Below, piece after piece: positions 32,176 to 44,600 of a stretch of DNA of 64,000 nt. Positions within the stretch are counted from its first letter, which is position 1; every line of letters starts with the position of its first letter. The position numbers and the translations under genes are program-made. The stretch lies in assembly GCA_024867545.1 (NCBI GenBank), contig JANFNE010000030.1, positions 186,001 to 250,000 of the forward strand. Reading direction: 5' to 3'. The notes beneath the pieces are model-generated. The model made no database searches and had not been told where the DNA came from. It saw only the letters and a program-made list of their open reading frames with translations. The DNA is from Phytopythium helicoides (lineage: Eukaryota; Oomycota; Peronosporomycetes; Pythiales; Pythiaceae).

Positions 32176-35100
32176 ATGGCGAGCCCCGACAAGGCCGGGC
32201 TCCTGCAGCAGTCTCAGTCTCAGTCCAAGCGCGGACTCAAGCTTGAGCTATCAAGACCTCCAGAGTTCGCAATTGACGACGACGAAGGTGATGACGCCAA
32301 CGTGGGTCTACTGGGTAGCAGAAGCGACCAAGATGAGGAAGGCGAGAACCCGCGAGGCCGGCTGCTCGGTAACAACCTTTACATCGACAGTCCACGTGGT
32401 GCTGGCCCGGATGAGTCGGATCTCAGCGATGACGAGATCCGTCGCCGCCGACGCGTGGGGTGGACCGTGCTTGCCGGTCTCTTCATGTCGATTCTCACAT
32501 GCGTCATGCTCCTGCACTACTTGTCCAACCAAGAGTCCTTCGGGTAAGTCGTCTCTTTCGGCAGGAACTTCAGCTTTTCACAATGGCAATTGCTGACACT
32601 TGGGCACATAGCGCCCTTCCTCCAATCATGCAACGGCTGCTAGGCTCGACAACTACAAAAGGCGTGAAGGAGTCCTTGGAGCAGTACACTGCCGTACGTT
32701 GCGGAGCTTTCTTTGCTTCCATCCAACACTTCACTTACTTTTTCTCAACTAAACGCTGCAGGGTGTGCGGCACACGGGAACAACAGGCAGCGAAGACTTT
32801 GCCAAGTACATCCGAGCCAAGGCAATCGACTTCGGTATTGACGAAAGCTTTATCAAGCTCGATCGGTTTGAGATCATGGTCAATGAGCCCGAGGTGCTCA
32901 AGCTCGAGTTGCGCTCGGTTCCGCGCAAGTCGAAGTCGACACCGACACCAGCAGCAACGTCGGCCGCTCTACTATCATACGATTTTATGGCTGGGTTCAA
33001 GGCTCGAGGCAAGAGCAAGACACGAGCCTTCCCACCTTTCCACCTTTACGGCAAAAATGGATCTGCTGCTGGTGGAGTCGTGTATGCTCACTTTGGTGGA
33101 TCAGAAGATTATGCTGCTCTCGCTCAGGCCAATGTCAGCGTTGCCGGGCGAATTGTGCTTGTGCGGATGGGTGGTGGCATCTCACTTCCTGCTAAAGTCC
33201 TGCTCGCGGGCAAGTTCGGAGCAGCTGCGGTTCTCACCTTCAAGTAGGTTTTCGCGTTAAGATGGCTCTTACAGCTTCGTGCTAACCCTTTTTGTATGTT
33301 TGTTTGACGCGGTGAAGCGACCCAGCTGATGATGGTGCTGGCCGTGGCAAGACGATGCCTGATGGGCCGTGGCGAGTTGCTGGTGAATCAGCGTACGGAT
33401 CCGTGTACATGGGCAATGGTGATCCGTCCACGCTCGATAGCGGCTCGGAGTTTGTCGAGGACCGTATGACTGTTGACGAAGTCTTTTCTGAAAACAACAC
33501 GTTCAACCTGTTGCCACCCGTTCCAAGTATGCCCTGTGAGCGCCACCGTCGTGAAGGAACTCCTTGCACACGCAACAAAGCTCAACAGCTCGTCTCACAC
33601 AAACCGATCGGCTCCAGCTGTCTTCAGTGGCCGATGGCCAGAGAGCGGAGGACTGGTTAATTCCACGTTCTCGGTTGAGCTTTTTTCGGGCTCGCGTAAT
33701 GGAAGCGGTAGCGCAATTCGTTGCAAGCATGGAGTCGACGAGCAAGTACGTGCTGCGAAATGTGACGAATGTACTCGTGACTATTCAAGGTACACGCGAG
33801 GCCGATCGGTATGTTATCGTAGGTGCCCAGCGTGACTCGACAGCGGCGAGTGGCGGAGGTGCTGGCTCGGGAAATGCTGTATTCCTCGAAGTTCTCCGCG
33901 CCTTGGGCGATTTGGTGTCCAATGGCTGGCGTCCTCACCGCACGCTGCTACTCGCAAGTTTTGACGGAGAGCAGTTTGGCTCTGTTGGCTCGTCAGCCTG
34001 GATCGACCGTCACTTCTCTCATCTCGGTGGACGAGGTGTCATCTACCTCAACATGCACGATGTGGTGCGTGGATCCGGGTCACTCCATTGTGAAGCGGCT
34101 GGATCTCTGCGGAAGAACGTGTACCTGGTGTCTGCAGCAATTGCACAGCCCGAAACCCAGGTTGATGTGGCGAGTTTTTTCAGCTCAGCGACGAAGACCA
34201 AACGCAGACTAGATGTGGATAGCTCGGTCACGACTGTCGCTGTCTCGGCTGATGGAGCTGTTGCCTCTACAAAGGATGGTGCGGTTTCGACGAGTAGTGC
34301 AAGCGATGCAAGTGACGAGCCGGGGCTCTCCCTGTTGCCACTGAACACGACTTTCGGACGTGAGGATCTCCCCGACTCTGACGACTCGGTGTTCTCATAC
34401 TGGCTCGAGCACACACGCGAGTTGCCTGGCTTTGAGAAAGCTGAGCTGCCGGTTGTCGACTTACCTGGAGTGACTGGCCGCATTTCACCCTTCCTGGCTC
34501 GGCTCGCAATCCAACGGTGGAGCTAGACTTTGATGGAGGCTATTTTGGCGTTGAGGGATCAGCGAACGACACTTTTGAGTGGATGAGCAAGTTTGGTGAC
34601 CCGAGTTTTGGCTTTCATCGCGCTGCTGCGCAGTTGTACGGAAGTGTGCTTTTATCTTTCAGCGACGCTATCTTTCTTCAGTACGATTTCACGGAAGTCG
34701 CGCGAGATCTCCGCCACGCCGAGGCATATCTTGTGTCGGCACTTCAGCGAACGGGGATGTCGGCGACAATCTCACTCAATCGCCTACATTCTGCCATTTC
34801 GAGCTTCGAGCTCGCGGCCGTGGCTGTGAACGAAGAAATGCACGAGATGTCGGAAGCTATGGTGAGTGCTCTCAACGGCGAGCTTGTGGTCGACTTCAAA
34901 CGCGTTCGGGAGATGAACACTCGACTGCTCTTGACCGAGAAAGCATTCTTGCTTCCGGCTGGCCCTCCCCGTGAACCTTGGCTCAAGCATGTAAGCCTTG
35001 TCTGCGATGGAATTATCTGTGGTTGAGCTGCATGCTTACATGTTCTGTTGACTTCCAGGCGCTCTATGGCTTCTCCGAGTGGGACGACTACCGTGCAGGC

Positions 35101-35223
35101 TACTTTCCCAGCGTGACCCAACAGCTGGCGGATGGCAATTCCATGACAGCTCGCCGAGAGCTCACGCGGCTGTGTGTAGCCATCGAGCAAGCTGCCGACA
35201 CGCTCTCGACGACTGTGCTTTAG
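32176..35223 (+). CDS. transferrin-receptor/PSMA-like type II membrane protein, catalytic site lost
   Basis: Exons 32176-32543, 32612-32693, 32762-33243, 33318 to about 34990 and 35059-35223. The acidic cytoplasmic N-terminus ends RRRRR before one membrane helix (VGWTVLAGLFMSILTCVMLL), so it is type II. A protease-associated domain follows (GVVYAHFGGSEDYAALAQAN, AGRIVLVRMGGG), then an M28-like domain (DRYVIVGAQRDS, GWRPHRTLLLASFDGEQFG, GVIYLNMHD) and the dimerisation domain to the end (GFSEWDDYRAGYFPSVTQQL, ELTRLCVAIEQAAD). Compared with PSMA, the zinc-site His, Asp, Glu, Asp and His positions read Gln, Gly/Ala, Gln, His and a non-His. Frame breaks occur near 33534, 33681-33686 (six T) and 34495. 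A 62-nt intron at 33527-33588 would avoid the first two, but reads less like the family. Confidence 0.75.
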
Positions 35224-35318
35224 ACCGCAGAACCAACCACATTAAAAAGCACAGAGGGTTATTCATGTACACAACAATGCCTGCCTACATTTGCTACACC
35301 TATGCGTGCCCATCGCAA

Positions 35319-38300
35319 CTAGTACTTGCTAGAGCGGTCCACGATCGAGAAGCGCATCGCCAGCAGCGTCTTGAGCGTCTCCTTTGCAATGTTGATATCG
35401 TACTCCTTTTCATCATCTGTCAGGAAGACGTACGGCACAAGACAAGGGTGCTTTTTGGCTGCATCGTCGCGGGCGGGGCCGTATGTCCAGCCCTCGTCCA
35501 TACGGCCCTTCGACCACACCTCGTGCGCGTTCTCAGCCAGCAGATCCACCAGCCGCAGCAATCGAGGCGGTAGCTCGACGTTCGAAGTATCGATGGGAAG
35601 AGGGCGATAGATCTCCACGCCATCCTCTCCGTAGACTGTGTAGTATGGCGAGTCCTCCATGAGGCTACTGCGACGAAAGCTCATTGCCTCGCGCAGTAGC
35701 GACGGCATGGCAGCAGGCTTACTCTTTCCCGTCGAAGAGCCACCCGCCGCTGAGCCATTCGCATCTCCGTCATTCGAGGCTTGGTCAACGTCATCGTCCG
35801 ATTGAGGTGCAGCGCTTGTGGCGGCGTTCTGTCCGCCAAGCAACGAGCTGTTGCTGCCTCCCCCTCCATTAGTACTCGATGCATCTTCAAACGATGACAT
35901 CACAGACGGAGAGCGAGAAAACGTGCGCGCACTTCCACTATTGGAGCCCGTGTGGCTGCTGCTGCGCACGATCGTGTAGTTCATGAACACAATAGTCTTG
36001 AGCGTCTCCACCGATGAGCGATAGTCAAATGCCTGCTCCTCCACAGACAGCAATTTGTAGGGAATGAGATTCGGGTGTTTCTTTTTGGCGTCATCGCGCG
36101 TCGGGCCGTACTGCCAGCCCTGCTTTAGACGTTCAAGTGCCCACATATCGTGACAGTTGCGTGCAAGCATATCTCCAAGGTGCTCGAGGTGTCCAAGCTC
36201 CACCTTGGACGTGTCCACCGGCTTCGGTCGGTAGTTGTGTCCTTCTTTCTCACGCGACGGCATATCAATTAAGCACATGCGGAACCGGTACATGACATCA
36301 AGAGCCTCCTGACGAACTTCTGACTGGGAGCAGAGAGCCCGTCGCTTGTCCTTGCGCAGATAAAGATCCAGCATGCGCGAAATCTCATCAAAACGCAAAC
36401 TCTCACGTCCATCTGCGAGTACGCTCGTGAACAATAAACCGAGGTGGTAGTCGTCGACAAGCCGGTGTGTCTTGGAGTAACTCCAGAGCTTCGTTGCTTG
36501 CAAAAGAGCCACCTTGAGTTCTTTCACAAACGTTCGAGCAACGTGATACACTAAGTGCTGCAGGGGGATTCGCAACTTCTCGCCACCAAGAAGCTCCAGC
36601 ACACGCTGACGCGACCCCCGGCGGCCTCGTCGTCGTCCTCGAAGAGGTCCATTACCCATCATAGCCTCGATATCACTATCCTCAAAGGAACCAAGAGACG
36701 AAATTGTACGTGGAGGACCGAACACTCCGTTTCGTCGAGGTGCGACTTGATCGCGTTCATCCCAAAAGTCGTCATCACCTTCCGTGTCCGTATCCTCGTC
36801 GCCTTCGTCTCCATTTGCACCAAGAACGACGCATTCGACCGACAACTTGTTGTGATGCACAACCTTCAGAGTCAAGCCATCGCCTAGAAGCGAATCACCC
36901 TCGAGGACGGATCGTAATTCCGATGGGGATCATGTCTTTGATAGTCTGGTGGTCAAAGTTTTCGGATAGGCGAATATGGGTCACGGCATCCTTGTCTGGG
37001 ATACCATTCGAGTTTCCTGCGCCACCTGGTGCAGCTGTGTGAGTACCAGTCTTCCGGTCCCCAAACTGGATGCGGCGATCAAACTTCATGCCGAAGCGCA
37101 GCAAGGCTACAACGCGCCAAACGGCTCCGCGAAACAACTTGCGAGCACGCTGGCGCATTTCTTCCTGGTCCACAAGGTTGGTAGAGATGAGCCTTACCGT
37201 CTGTCGAGGTACAAGGCGGATTACGTCCTTCTTGTGGGCCATGACAACCGTGGGGGAGACTGCTTGCCAATAGCTGCGCAAACGCGCGAGCACATCGTAC
37301 TCAACTCCATCAGAGCCGTCACCTTCGCCGTCAGCACCATTTTTCGCCACCTCATAGTACTCTGAAAGAATCGCGACGAAACATATTCACAAGGATCTGG
37401 AACACCAACACGACGAAGCTCCCAATAAAGATCGGGGCAAGCCTTGGGTTTGCTTGGCGTAGACGTGGGTAATCCATCTCCCCGGCAAGCATGTGGAAGC
37501 AAGTGCCATAGGAGCGGCCAATTGTTGAGAATTCTTCCAGAGCAAACCCGAAAGCATAACTTCCCATTGCTGAGTAGCCGAGGAAAATCAGGTTGAAGAT
37601 GACGAGAAAGCCCATTAGGTCACGCATCGCCATGCCGAGCACTCGCCACAAGAGGTTCAACGTCGAGTTCATGCGCAAGAACTTGAACACCTTAAGAAGA
37701 GAAAACGCCGATGCGATCGATGACAAGTCAGCCAGTTGCTGGAAGGAAGTAAGCAAGAGCTGCATGCTCGAGTGGTCGAGAGCGACTGCGGCAGTTGCCT
37801 CAGCCGCAGCCGACACGTTTCCGCTGCCAGCGTCGAATGCATCGCTCGCACTCAAGAAATTGCTCAGCAGGCCGGTTTGCAAGAGCGCATCGAAGTGAGC
37901 CGCGAACGCCCACGAGGCGACATAGTAGCGAACAGCCCAAATCAGCACTGAGGCTAGCACCGCGAGGTGGGCGAGCTCGAACAGATTCCACATATCCGAA
38001 TACAAGTATGTGCCGAGTCCCATTGTTGCCATCTCGGCAACCTCGCCCATACAGTAGGTGATGAAAAAAAGAACCAAAGCAACCCACAGCACAACTCGCC
38101 CATCGACCCACGAGTATGCTGCACGTACGGCTCCAATTACTTCTCTCACGCGCTTGATAATTGAGCTCACAGATGACGGAATCGTTTGCTCCCCAGTTTC
38201 CACCCCGTCTGCGGCTTCGTCAATATACACAATCTCGTTGTGTTCCATCCCAACAACACGCAGGTGAGAGCTGTGCGCGAAATGGTCGAGGTGGCCAGAC

Positions 38301-39748
38301 GGGTGCATTGTGAAGACGTGCAGACCAATCGTGAAGACACGTGTCACAGGGTTGAGAAGCGTGAACTCGATCGAGAGAGCACGGGTAGCTGGTGACAGCC
38401 AAGAGTCTGCTTGCAAGTCTTCAACAGACGTCGAGCAAAGGTCGACAGCATATCCGCCCGTACCATAGTCAAGGTCGAACGACGAGGTTGTAGAGGTCCC
38501 GGCTGAAGTGGTCGTGGTCGTCGCAATTGAAGAAGCAGAGTTTGTCGTTGTTGCCCAAGTCAGCGGAAAAAGCAGCAGCGATGTCGACGAGAGGTGAGGA
38601 CGTAGGTCGCCGAGCCCATCCTGCCAAGCGTATGAGCGATTCTCGGCTCCAACAATCGGGGACTTCAACTCGACATCGGGGCTGTAGAATGGGTAGCAGT
38701 CCGACACCCAGTTGTCGTAAATTCGGCACTTTTGCTTCCGAACACGAACCTGGCGGAACCGCACGCCACCGACTCGGGTCCATTGCGCACCGTTCTCAGC
38801 ATCATTTCCGTTCTCCTCGTCGCCACCACAAACACGCATCTTGATCGTCTCCGCAAATTCGTACAGATCGGAGAACGAGTGCACGTCACACACGCCTTCT
38901 TCGCGGCAGGTAAGCGCCCCAACCACATCGTTCTGCTGGTAACTGTCTTCGACCGGCAGCCACGCGACGAGCGAGAAAAACACCGAAAGAAACACGAGGT
39001 ACACGATCAGCTCCTGGTAAAACTGGCGGCGCTTCATCTCTTTGTACTCGGACGCAACCGTCTTGAGGTCAAGCTTCTTTTTCTCCATATGGATACCGCG
39101 GTAGACAAGCGACTGGCCCAATCCTGGCACACCAGCGCGCGGCCACATGTTGAGGAATCCTCTCGCCGCGCGCTTTGAGGACACGACCTGATGCGCGATG
39201 CCCGCAAAGGACTGCGCGCTAGCAGACGCCTCTGTTTTTTTATTGGGAGTGCCGCCTTCATCGTCTGTCGTTGACCAGCCGTCGTTGCTGTTGTTGGCGC
39301 TGGCGCGCACGCTCGCCGCGCGGATGTTGGAGCGCACAATGGCCGCCACGTTACGCAGACTAGGCTGGCGCAGCTTCTTGACTGCATCCAAAAACACATG
39401 AAAAGCCACAGCGCGTCAGTTGAAAGCAGTTCCACCTCGTCATCGCGCGCACCGCCACGCACGCTTGGGCTTCTTGGGCGTCTCGACACGCTCGTCGTCC
39501 TCCTCGCTGAGCGAGTTCTGGCGGCCCGCGAGGCGGTGGCGGCGCCGCAGCGTTCCCACGACAATGCCAGAGGCGCCAGCGCCAGCAGCGGCGTTCCCAC
39601 TGCCCGACCGCGCCCGCAGCGCGCGCGAGCTGCCCGTGTTGCTGTTGCTACCGGAGCCCGAGCCGCTGCGCAGGCGACGAGGCGGCGCCGTGTTCTTCCG
39701 CGGCTTAAGCGGCGGCGCGGCCTCGGCCAGCGGCGCACTCGGCTCCAT
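35319..39748 (-). CDS. polycystin-type (TRPP) cation channel with C-terminal RyR repeats
   Basis: Exon 1 (39463-39748) encodes a disordered Ser/Gly leader; an 81-nt intron leads to the channel. A first membrane helix (ELIVYLVFLSVFFSLVAWL) is followed by a long extracellular polycystin loop (GGVRFRQVRVRKQKC, IYDNWVSDCYP, IEFTLLNPVTRVF), several further helices and a pore (GRSYGTCFHMLAGEMDY), then FQILVNM. The frame changes at an AAA run (37379-37381), after which FVAILSEYYEVAKNG continues correctly; a second change near 36909 joins ...IGITI to VLEGDSLLGDGL and so to the next frame. The rest has two RyR repeats: YRPKPVDTSKVELGHLEHLG with GWQYGPTRDD, and IYRPLPIDTSNVELPPRLLR with GWTYGPARDD. The second join is inferred; two adjacent genes (stop 36895, start 36875) are the alternative. 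Confidence 0.75.
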
Positions 39749-40230
39749 GGCGACCGAACGCTCGGTAGACGCAGCGCTGGCGTCGAGAGGCGCAGGGAGG
39801 CGGCCGTGTGGCGCGTGAAGAGGCGCGCGTCGCGAGTGCTGCAGGGGCTCCTCGCCGCTTGCGCCGCGTCACTTGATGAACGAACGCTTGCCCTCGGCAA
39901 GGTGGATTTTCCGTTGCCGGCGATTACGAGGATACCGGTATGGATCGGTGTCGTCGTAAGAGCCGGGACTATAGCTTTGCTTTTGTATTGCATACAACTC
40001 TCGAGTGGAGGTTGAGAACACCGGTTTCGGTGGAACATACCGGTTTGAACTGGTTGGGAGGTGGCTTGAAGTGCAACCTATGCCGCTCGGGCAGATCAAA
40101 AGCTGAAGGACGCGGAGAAACGCGGGCGGCTCGAGTGTCAAATCGCTTCTGCCGCTCTTCCTGAGCAAGCGCCACCTCCCCCTTGGCCCCCAAGCAGCCC
40201 TGCCGCGTGTGCGCGTCGATTGCGGTTAAA
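39749..40230. promoter_or_regulatory. divergent promoter region, channel / CBS protein
   Basis: 482 bp between divergent starts. No named element is recognised. Confidence 0.35.
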
Positions 40231-40866
40231 ATGAGCCTCCTGGTGGCGCGATCCGTGGCCAAGAGCCTGCAGAAGAGCGCGCAGAAGAAGAGCTGGGTGC
40301 GCGCGTATCACTACAACAAGGGCACGGCCAAGGACATGATGGAGAAGTCGTGCTACCACGGAGTCAACTTCGTCATCCCCGAGGACGCGAGCGTGTTCGA
40401 GGCCGTGACGCGCATGGCCGGCATCAACCTCGGCTGCCTGGCCGTGAGCGACGATGAGGGCAACTTCGTCGGCGTCGTCACGGAACGCGACTACCTCAAG
40501 AAGGTCGAGCTGCAGAACCTCACGGCCAAGGGCACCAAGGTCTCGCAGATCATGACCAACCGCGCTCGCCTCATCACGGCCAAGGCCGACGAGACGCCCT
40601 CGCAGCTCATGACCAAGATGCTCTCGAGCGTACGTCGCAGTGATGACAGTAGCGGTGGCGACTAGACTATTCCCGACTGACCGTTGTGCTGCATCTGCGC
40701 TACACAGGACATCCGCCACCTGCCCGTGCTCAACGACGACGGCAACCTCGTCGGCATGCTGTCCATCAAGGACATTGTGCGCGAGATCAACCGCGAGCAC
40801 GACGCCGACATGGACACGCTCAGCAGCTTCGCGCTCGGCCGCGGCGGCCACTTTGTGCTGGACTGA
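40231..40866 (+). CDS. CBS-pair protein, probably mitochondrial
   Basis: 185 aa from exons 40231-40629 and 40708-40866 (78-nt intron, donor GTACGT). The start MSLLVARSVAKSLQKSAQKK is basic and without acidic residues, as in mitochondrial targeting peptides. Two CBS motifs form one Bateman module: residues about 40-110 (VIPEDASVFEAVTRMAGINL, VGVVTERDYLKKV) and about 115-170 (MTNRARLITAKADETPSQLM, DIRHLPVLNDDG, VGMLSIKDIVREI). There is no catalytic domain; plants and bacteria have similar stand-alone CBS proteins that sense adenine nucleotides. Ligand and partner are unknown. Confidence 0.85.
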
Positions 40867-41627
40867 TCGCTTCTTGAGCCCCCTTGAATGCCATCCATGG
40901 GCCTCTCAGGTCGGCTCGAATCGCAGTCGCTAGTCGGTTCGAGCAGTCGAGCGGAGGAATGAAATGCCCGTTTGCGTGTTTGGATGATGTGCTTGCTCGC
41001 TTCCCGCGTGCGTCACACTCCACTTGCAGCAAGCTTCCAGCGCGAGCGAGGGAGGCTCACTGCCCGCTGACTTCTCTCGAAAAGATCGGGCGGTCGAGTC
41101 AGCGCCGAGTCAGTCGCATCTCGGCTTGCTCCTCATCCCCGAGGCACACGCGAGGCGTGAGGCCCGAGTCTGCAACTGGCGCCTCTGGCTCCTCGTGGAC
41201 AGCCCCAGCTAGCGAGCTCTGCGGCCGTGGTGACGCACAGCCGGCCGCCACACACCGACTCACTCGGTCAACTGGTGCCATCCGTCCAGTCAGACGTGCC
41301 TGCCTTGTCTGTCGGTCGAGCGCCCGAGCAGGATTACGATCCGCGGCCGCCGCGTCACGGCGCAATGCGTCTCGGCCGCCGCCGTAGTGTCCTCATCAGG
41401 AGGCCGGTGGGGTGGATTCTCGCTCGCGCGCGCTTCCATTTCCGGCCAATGGCGCGCGAGGTGGTCAGCGCCGCTGTTCAGCGGCCACCTTCCGTACCGT
41501 ACCACGCCAGACAGGCGGCGGCGGCTTCTCTTCCAGGCTCGCGCTCCATACAAGCTGCTGCCTCGGCGCCGCCAGAGCGGACCTGCGCCTCGCGCGCGCG
41601 GGTATTTCGCGACTGCCGACGCGCCGC
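40867..41627. other. intergenic, GPCR-INPP promoter
   Basis: 761 bp between two plus-strand genes. No supported gene or RNA is seen; GC-rich frames on both strands show no domain. Confidence 0.45.
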
Positions 41628-44600
41628 ATGCTGGACGCGGCGCCCGCCGCGCTGTCGGACGCGCAGCTGGCGCGGCTGCAGCTCGTGGGCTACGTGTCGA
41701 GCGCGGCGTCGCTCATCGGCGTCTCGTACGTGCTGCTCCACCTGCTGCACCAGCAGTGGCGCGCCCGCGCGCCGACCTGGACGGAGGGGCCGCGCGCAGA
41801 TGGACTTCTCCGGCAAGCTCGTGCTCGTGCTATCGCTATTCGACCTGACCACGCTGCTCGCGCGCGTCGCCGGCCGTGCGCCCAGTCGGCAACGTCGCGC
41901 TATGCGACGCTCAGGCCGCGCTGTTGCAGGCATCGAGTCTCGGCAGCTGCATATGGGTCTGCTGCATCGCGTTCAACCTGTACAGGTGGCTGGTCGCAGG
42001 GCGAGTCGGTGGCCGCGCGCCAGGCCAGGTTCAGGCTCTACCTCGGCGTCGCCACCGTGCCGTCGCTCGGGCTCGTCGCGTACCACCTCGCCAGTGCGTT
42101 GTGGTTGGACAGGCAATTGCGTGGGCATCACTAACGCCGCGTTCTTTTTGGCAGCTCGCAAGTACGGAGATGCGACCTTCTACTGCTGGATTCGCGAGAT
42201 CCAGTACATGTTCCTCACATTCTACGCCTTCTACGTCCTCATGGTCGTGTTCAACTTTGTGCTGCTCGTGCTTATCCACATCAACATGAAGCAGCGTGTC
42301 GCTCGGTGCGATTGTGCACATATCAAATACTCTGCCTAGCTCCAGGATCTAACGTCCCAGTCTTGGTGTTTACAGTCACGACACGATCGAGGCCGACACT
42401 TCATCCATGCTCATCCGCCGGAAGCTGTTGCTGTACATTGTCGTCTTCATTGTGCATCGCTCCCCAATGATGATCTATCGCTGTAAGTTAGGCGTACCAA
42501 GCCCTATTTTGCAGGCTCTAACGCACCCAACTAAACTGATATTGGTCCGTTGTAGTGATTGAAGCAGTCAACTCGCACCACGTCGACTTCGGGTTATTCG
42601 CTCAGGTGCTTCAAGACCTGAACGGACTCTCCAATTCAATCGTCTATGGTGGACTTTGTCGGAAACGCTCTACTGGAAGGTCTTCCCCTTATGATGATCG
42701 CCTAGAAGAGATTGAGAGCATATCGTCGCCGACTGAAAGCATGCAGAGGCCGTATATCGCGCCGAAGAAGAAGCGCCAGCTGACACAGGTTGATGACGAC
42801 GGAGCAGACTCGATCGTACTTCGATCAGCCTCAACCGGTTCGTTTCGCCTGACCTCGACAGAATCTGGGGCTGCAGTTGCTGCTGCAGTTACGTCCTTCA
42901 ATCTGTCTTCACGTTCTACTCCCGCGAGCATTCTCGAGTCAGGCGGGATCAGCAATCCAACTAGCCAGCCGAGGCCATCAGAGAACCGTGAATCCATTTC
43001 CAACAGCGGTCCTTCTTACACGCTCCACTTTATTTGCAAGTGCAAAAGCGCAACCATGGTCACATACTACCAGACCAGCAGCAAAATCAGCTGAGCCAAT
43101 ACAAACAGCGGTGGAAGAACCATTTTTCAAAGGTGAAAGGAGTAGCAGAAGCAACACAGACAGCAGCACAAGCGCCTGTCAAGGTCACTGCGCGTCCCGC
43201 AGCTCCTCTGGCAGCAAAAGTCGCGATTTTTGCCTCGACATTCAACATGGGCGAGAAAGACGTGGATGAAGAACAACTGGTACGTTTATCCGATTCTTGA
43301 TGAGCACGATATGTTATCAAGTGAACTGACCGTGCATTGTCATAACTTGGATTAGCCTTCGTGGATTCCAATCGGCCACGACATCTACGTGATTGGCGTG
43401 CAAGAGTGTATGGATCTCGCAGATCTACAGTCCAAGGTCCTTCACCACCTCATGACAAACTCTGCAACTAAATACGTGCACTATTCGTGCGAGATCGGCA
43501 AACGCGCAACTGCACTCGGCTATCACGGATATATTGCGCTGAGTATCTTTGTTCGTGAAAGCGCAGTGATCTCTGGGAGATTCAAGATGCCATCTCGGAC
43601 TAGCGGAGGCAGCAAGAGTGCGCAAGAAGTGTTTCGCGGCAAGTCGCTGCTTGTTTTTGGCCGAGCATCGAACAAGGGAGCGGTTGGCATGTCATTCCGT
43701 TATGATGACACGTCATTCGCGTTCGTAACGTGTCATCTGGCATCTGACTCTTCCTCATCGGGTCGGAGAAAAGCTAAGAACCAACGGAACGGAACGCGCC
43801 AAGTGGTGTCTCCGGGCGACAGCGCACAAAAACAGAAGAAAGTATGAGCGTTGTTGCGGACGAGCTCGAAGATGAACTCACGTCAAGCAGGGGTGGTCTA
43901 GGAAACAATCAGCATCCACCATCCAAGGTACACAGACGGAATCAAGACGCGATGGAGATCTTACAGCAGCTATACCTTGACGAGGAAGACTACGGATTTG
44001 GGTTCCCACATCTTCACCATCACAGTTTCATCCTCGGTGATTTCAATTATCGTATGTCTCGCCAGGGTGCAACTCCTTCGGAGATGCTTGATTCACTTGT
44101 ATCAATTGGTGCTCATGACCTCCGATTCCGCCGCAGTCCAACCCCTGATAGTGTACAGCTACGCAACAAGCCAATGGTTCCTTCTCTCCCTATGTTGTTG
44201 GCATCTCCAACATCTCCAGCAATGCTTCAACGACCAAGCGATCAGTCGCCAACAAGTTCAATGAGCTTTCACGAGTTTATGACGCCACGCATGGATCACC
44301 GGCAGAGCAGTGCGAGTATCAATAGCTCTATTGAGATCGAGCTTGGGGCAACATCCCAAAGCACAAACGATACTGACGGAGCACCCAGCGATCAAGATGA
44401 TCTGACCGCCGTTGCGAACAGTGCCGAGCGTGTAGCTCGCGAGCTCAAGTCGCTGCTTCATGAGCATGACGAGCTGTACCAGCTGCGGCTGTCCAACCAG
44501 ATCTTCTTTGGCTTCCACGAGCATGAAATTACCTTCTACCCCACATTCCGACGCATTCGCGGGCAAGCCCTCGAGAATCCGCGCGACCCGCAAGAGTTTG

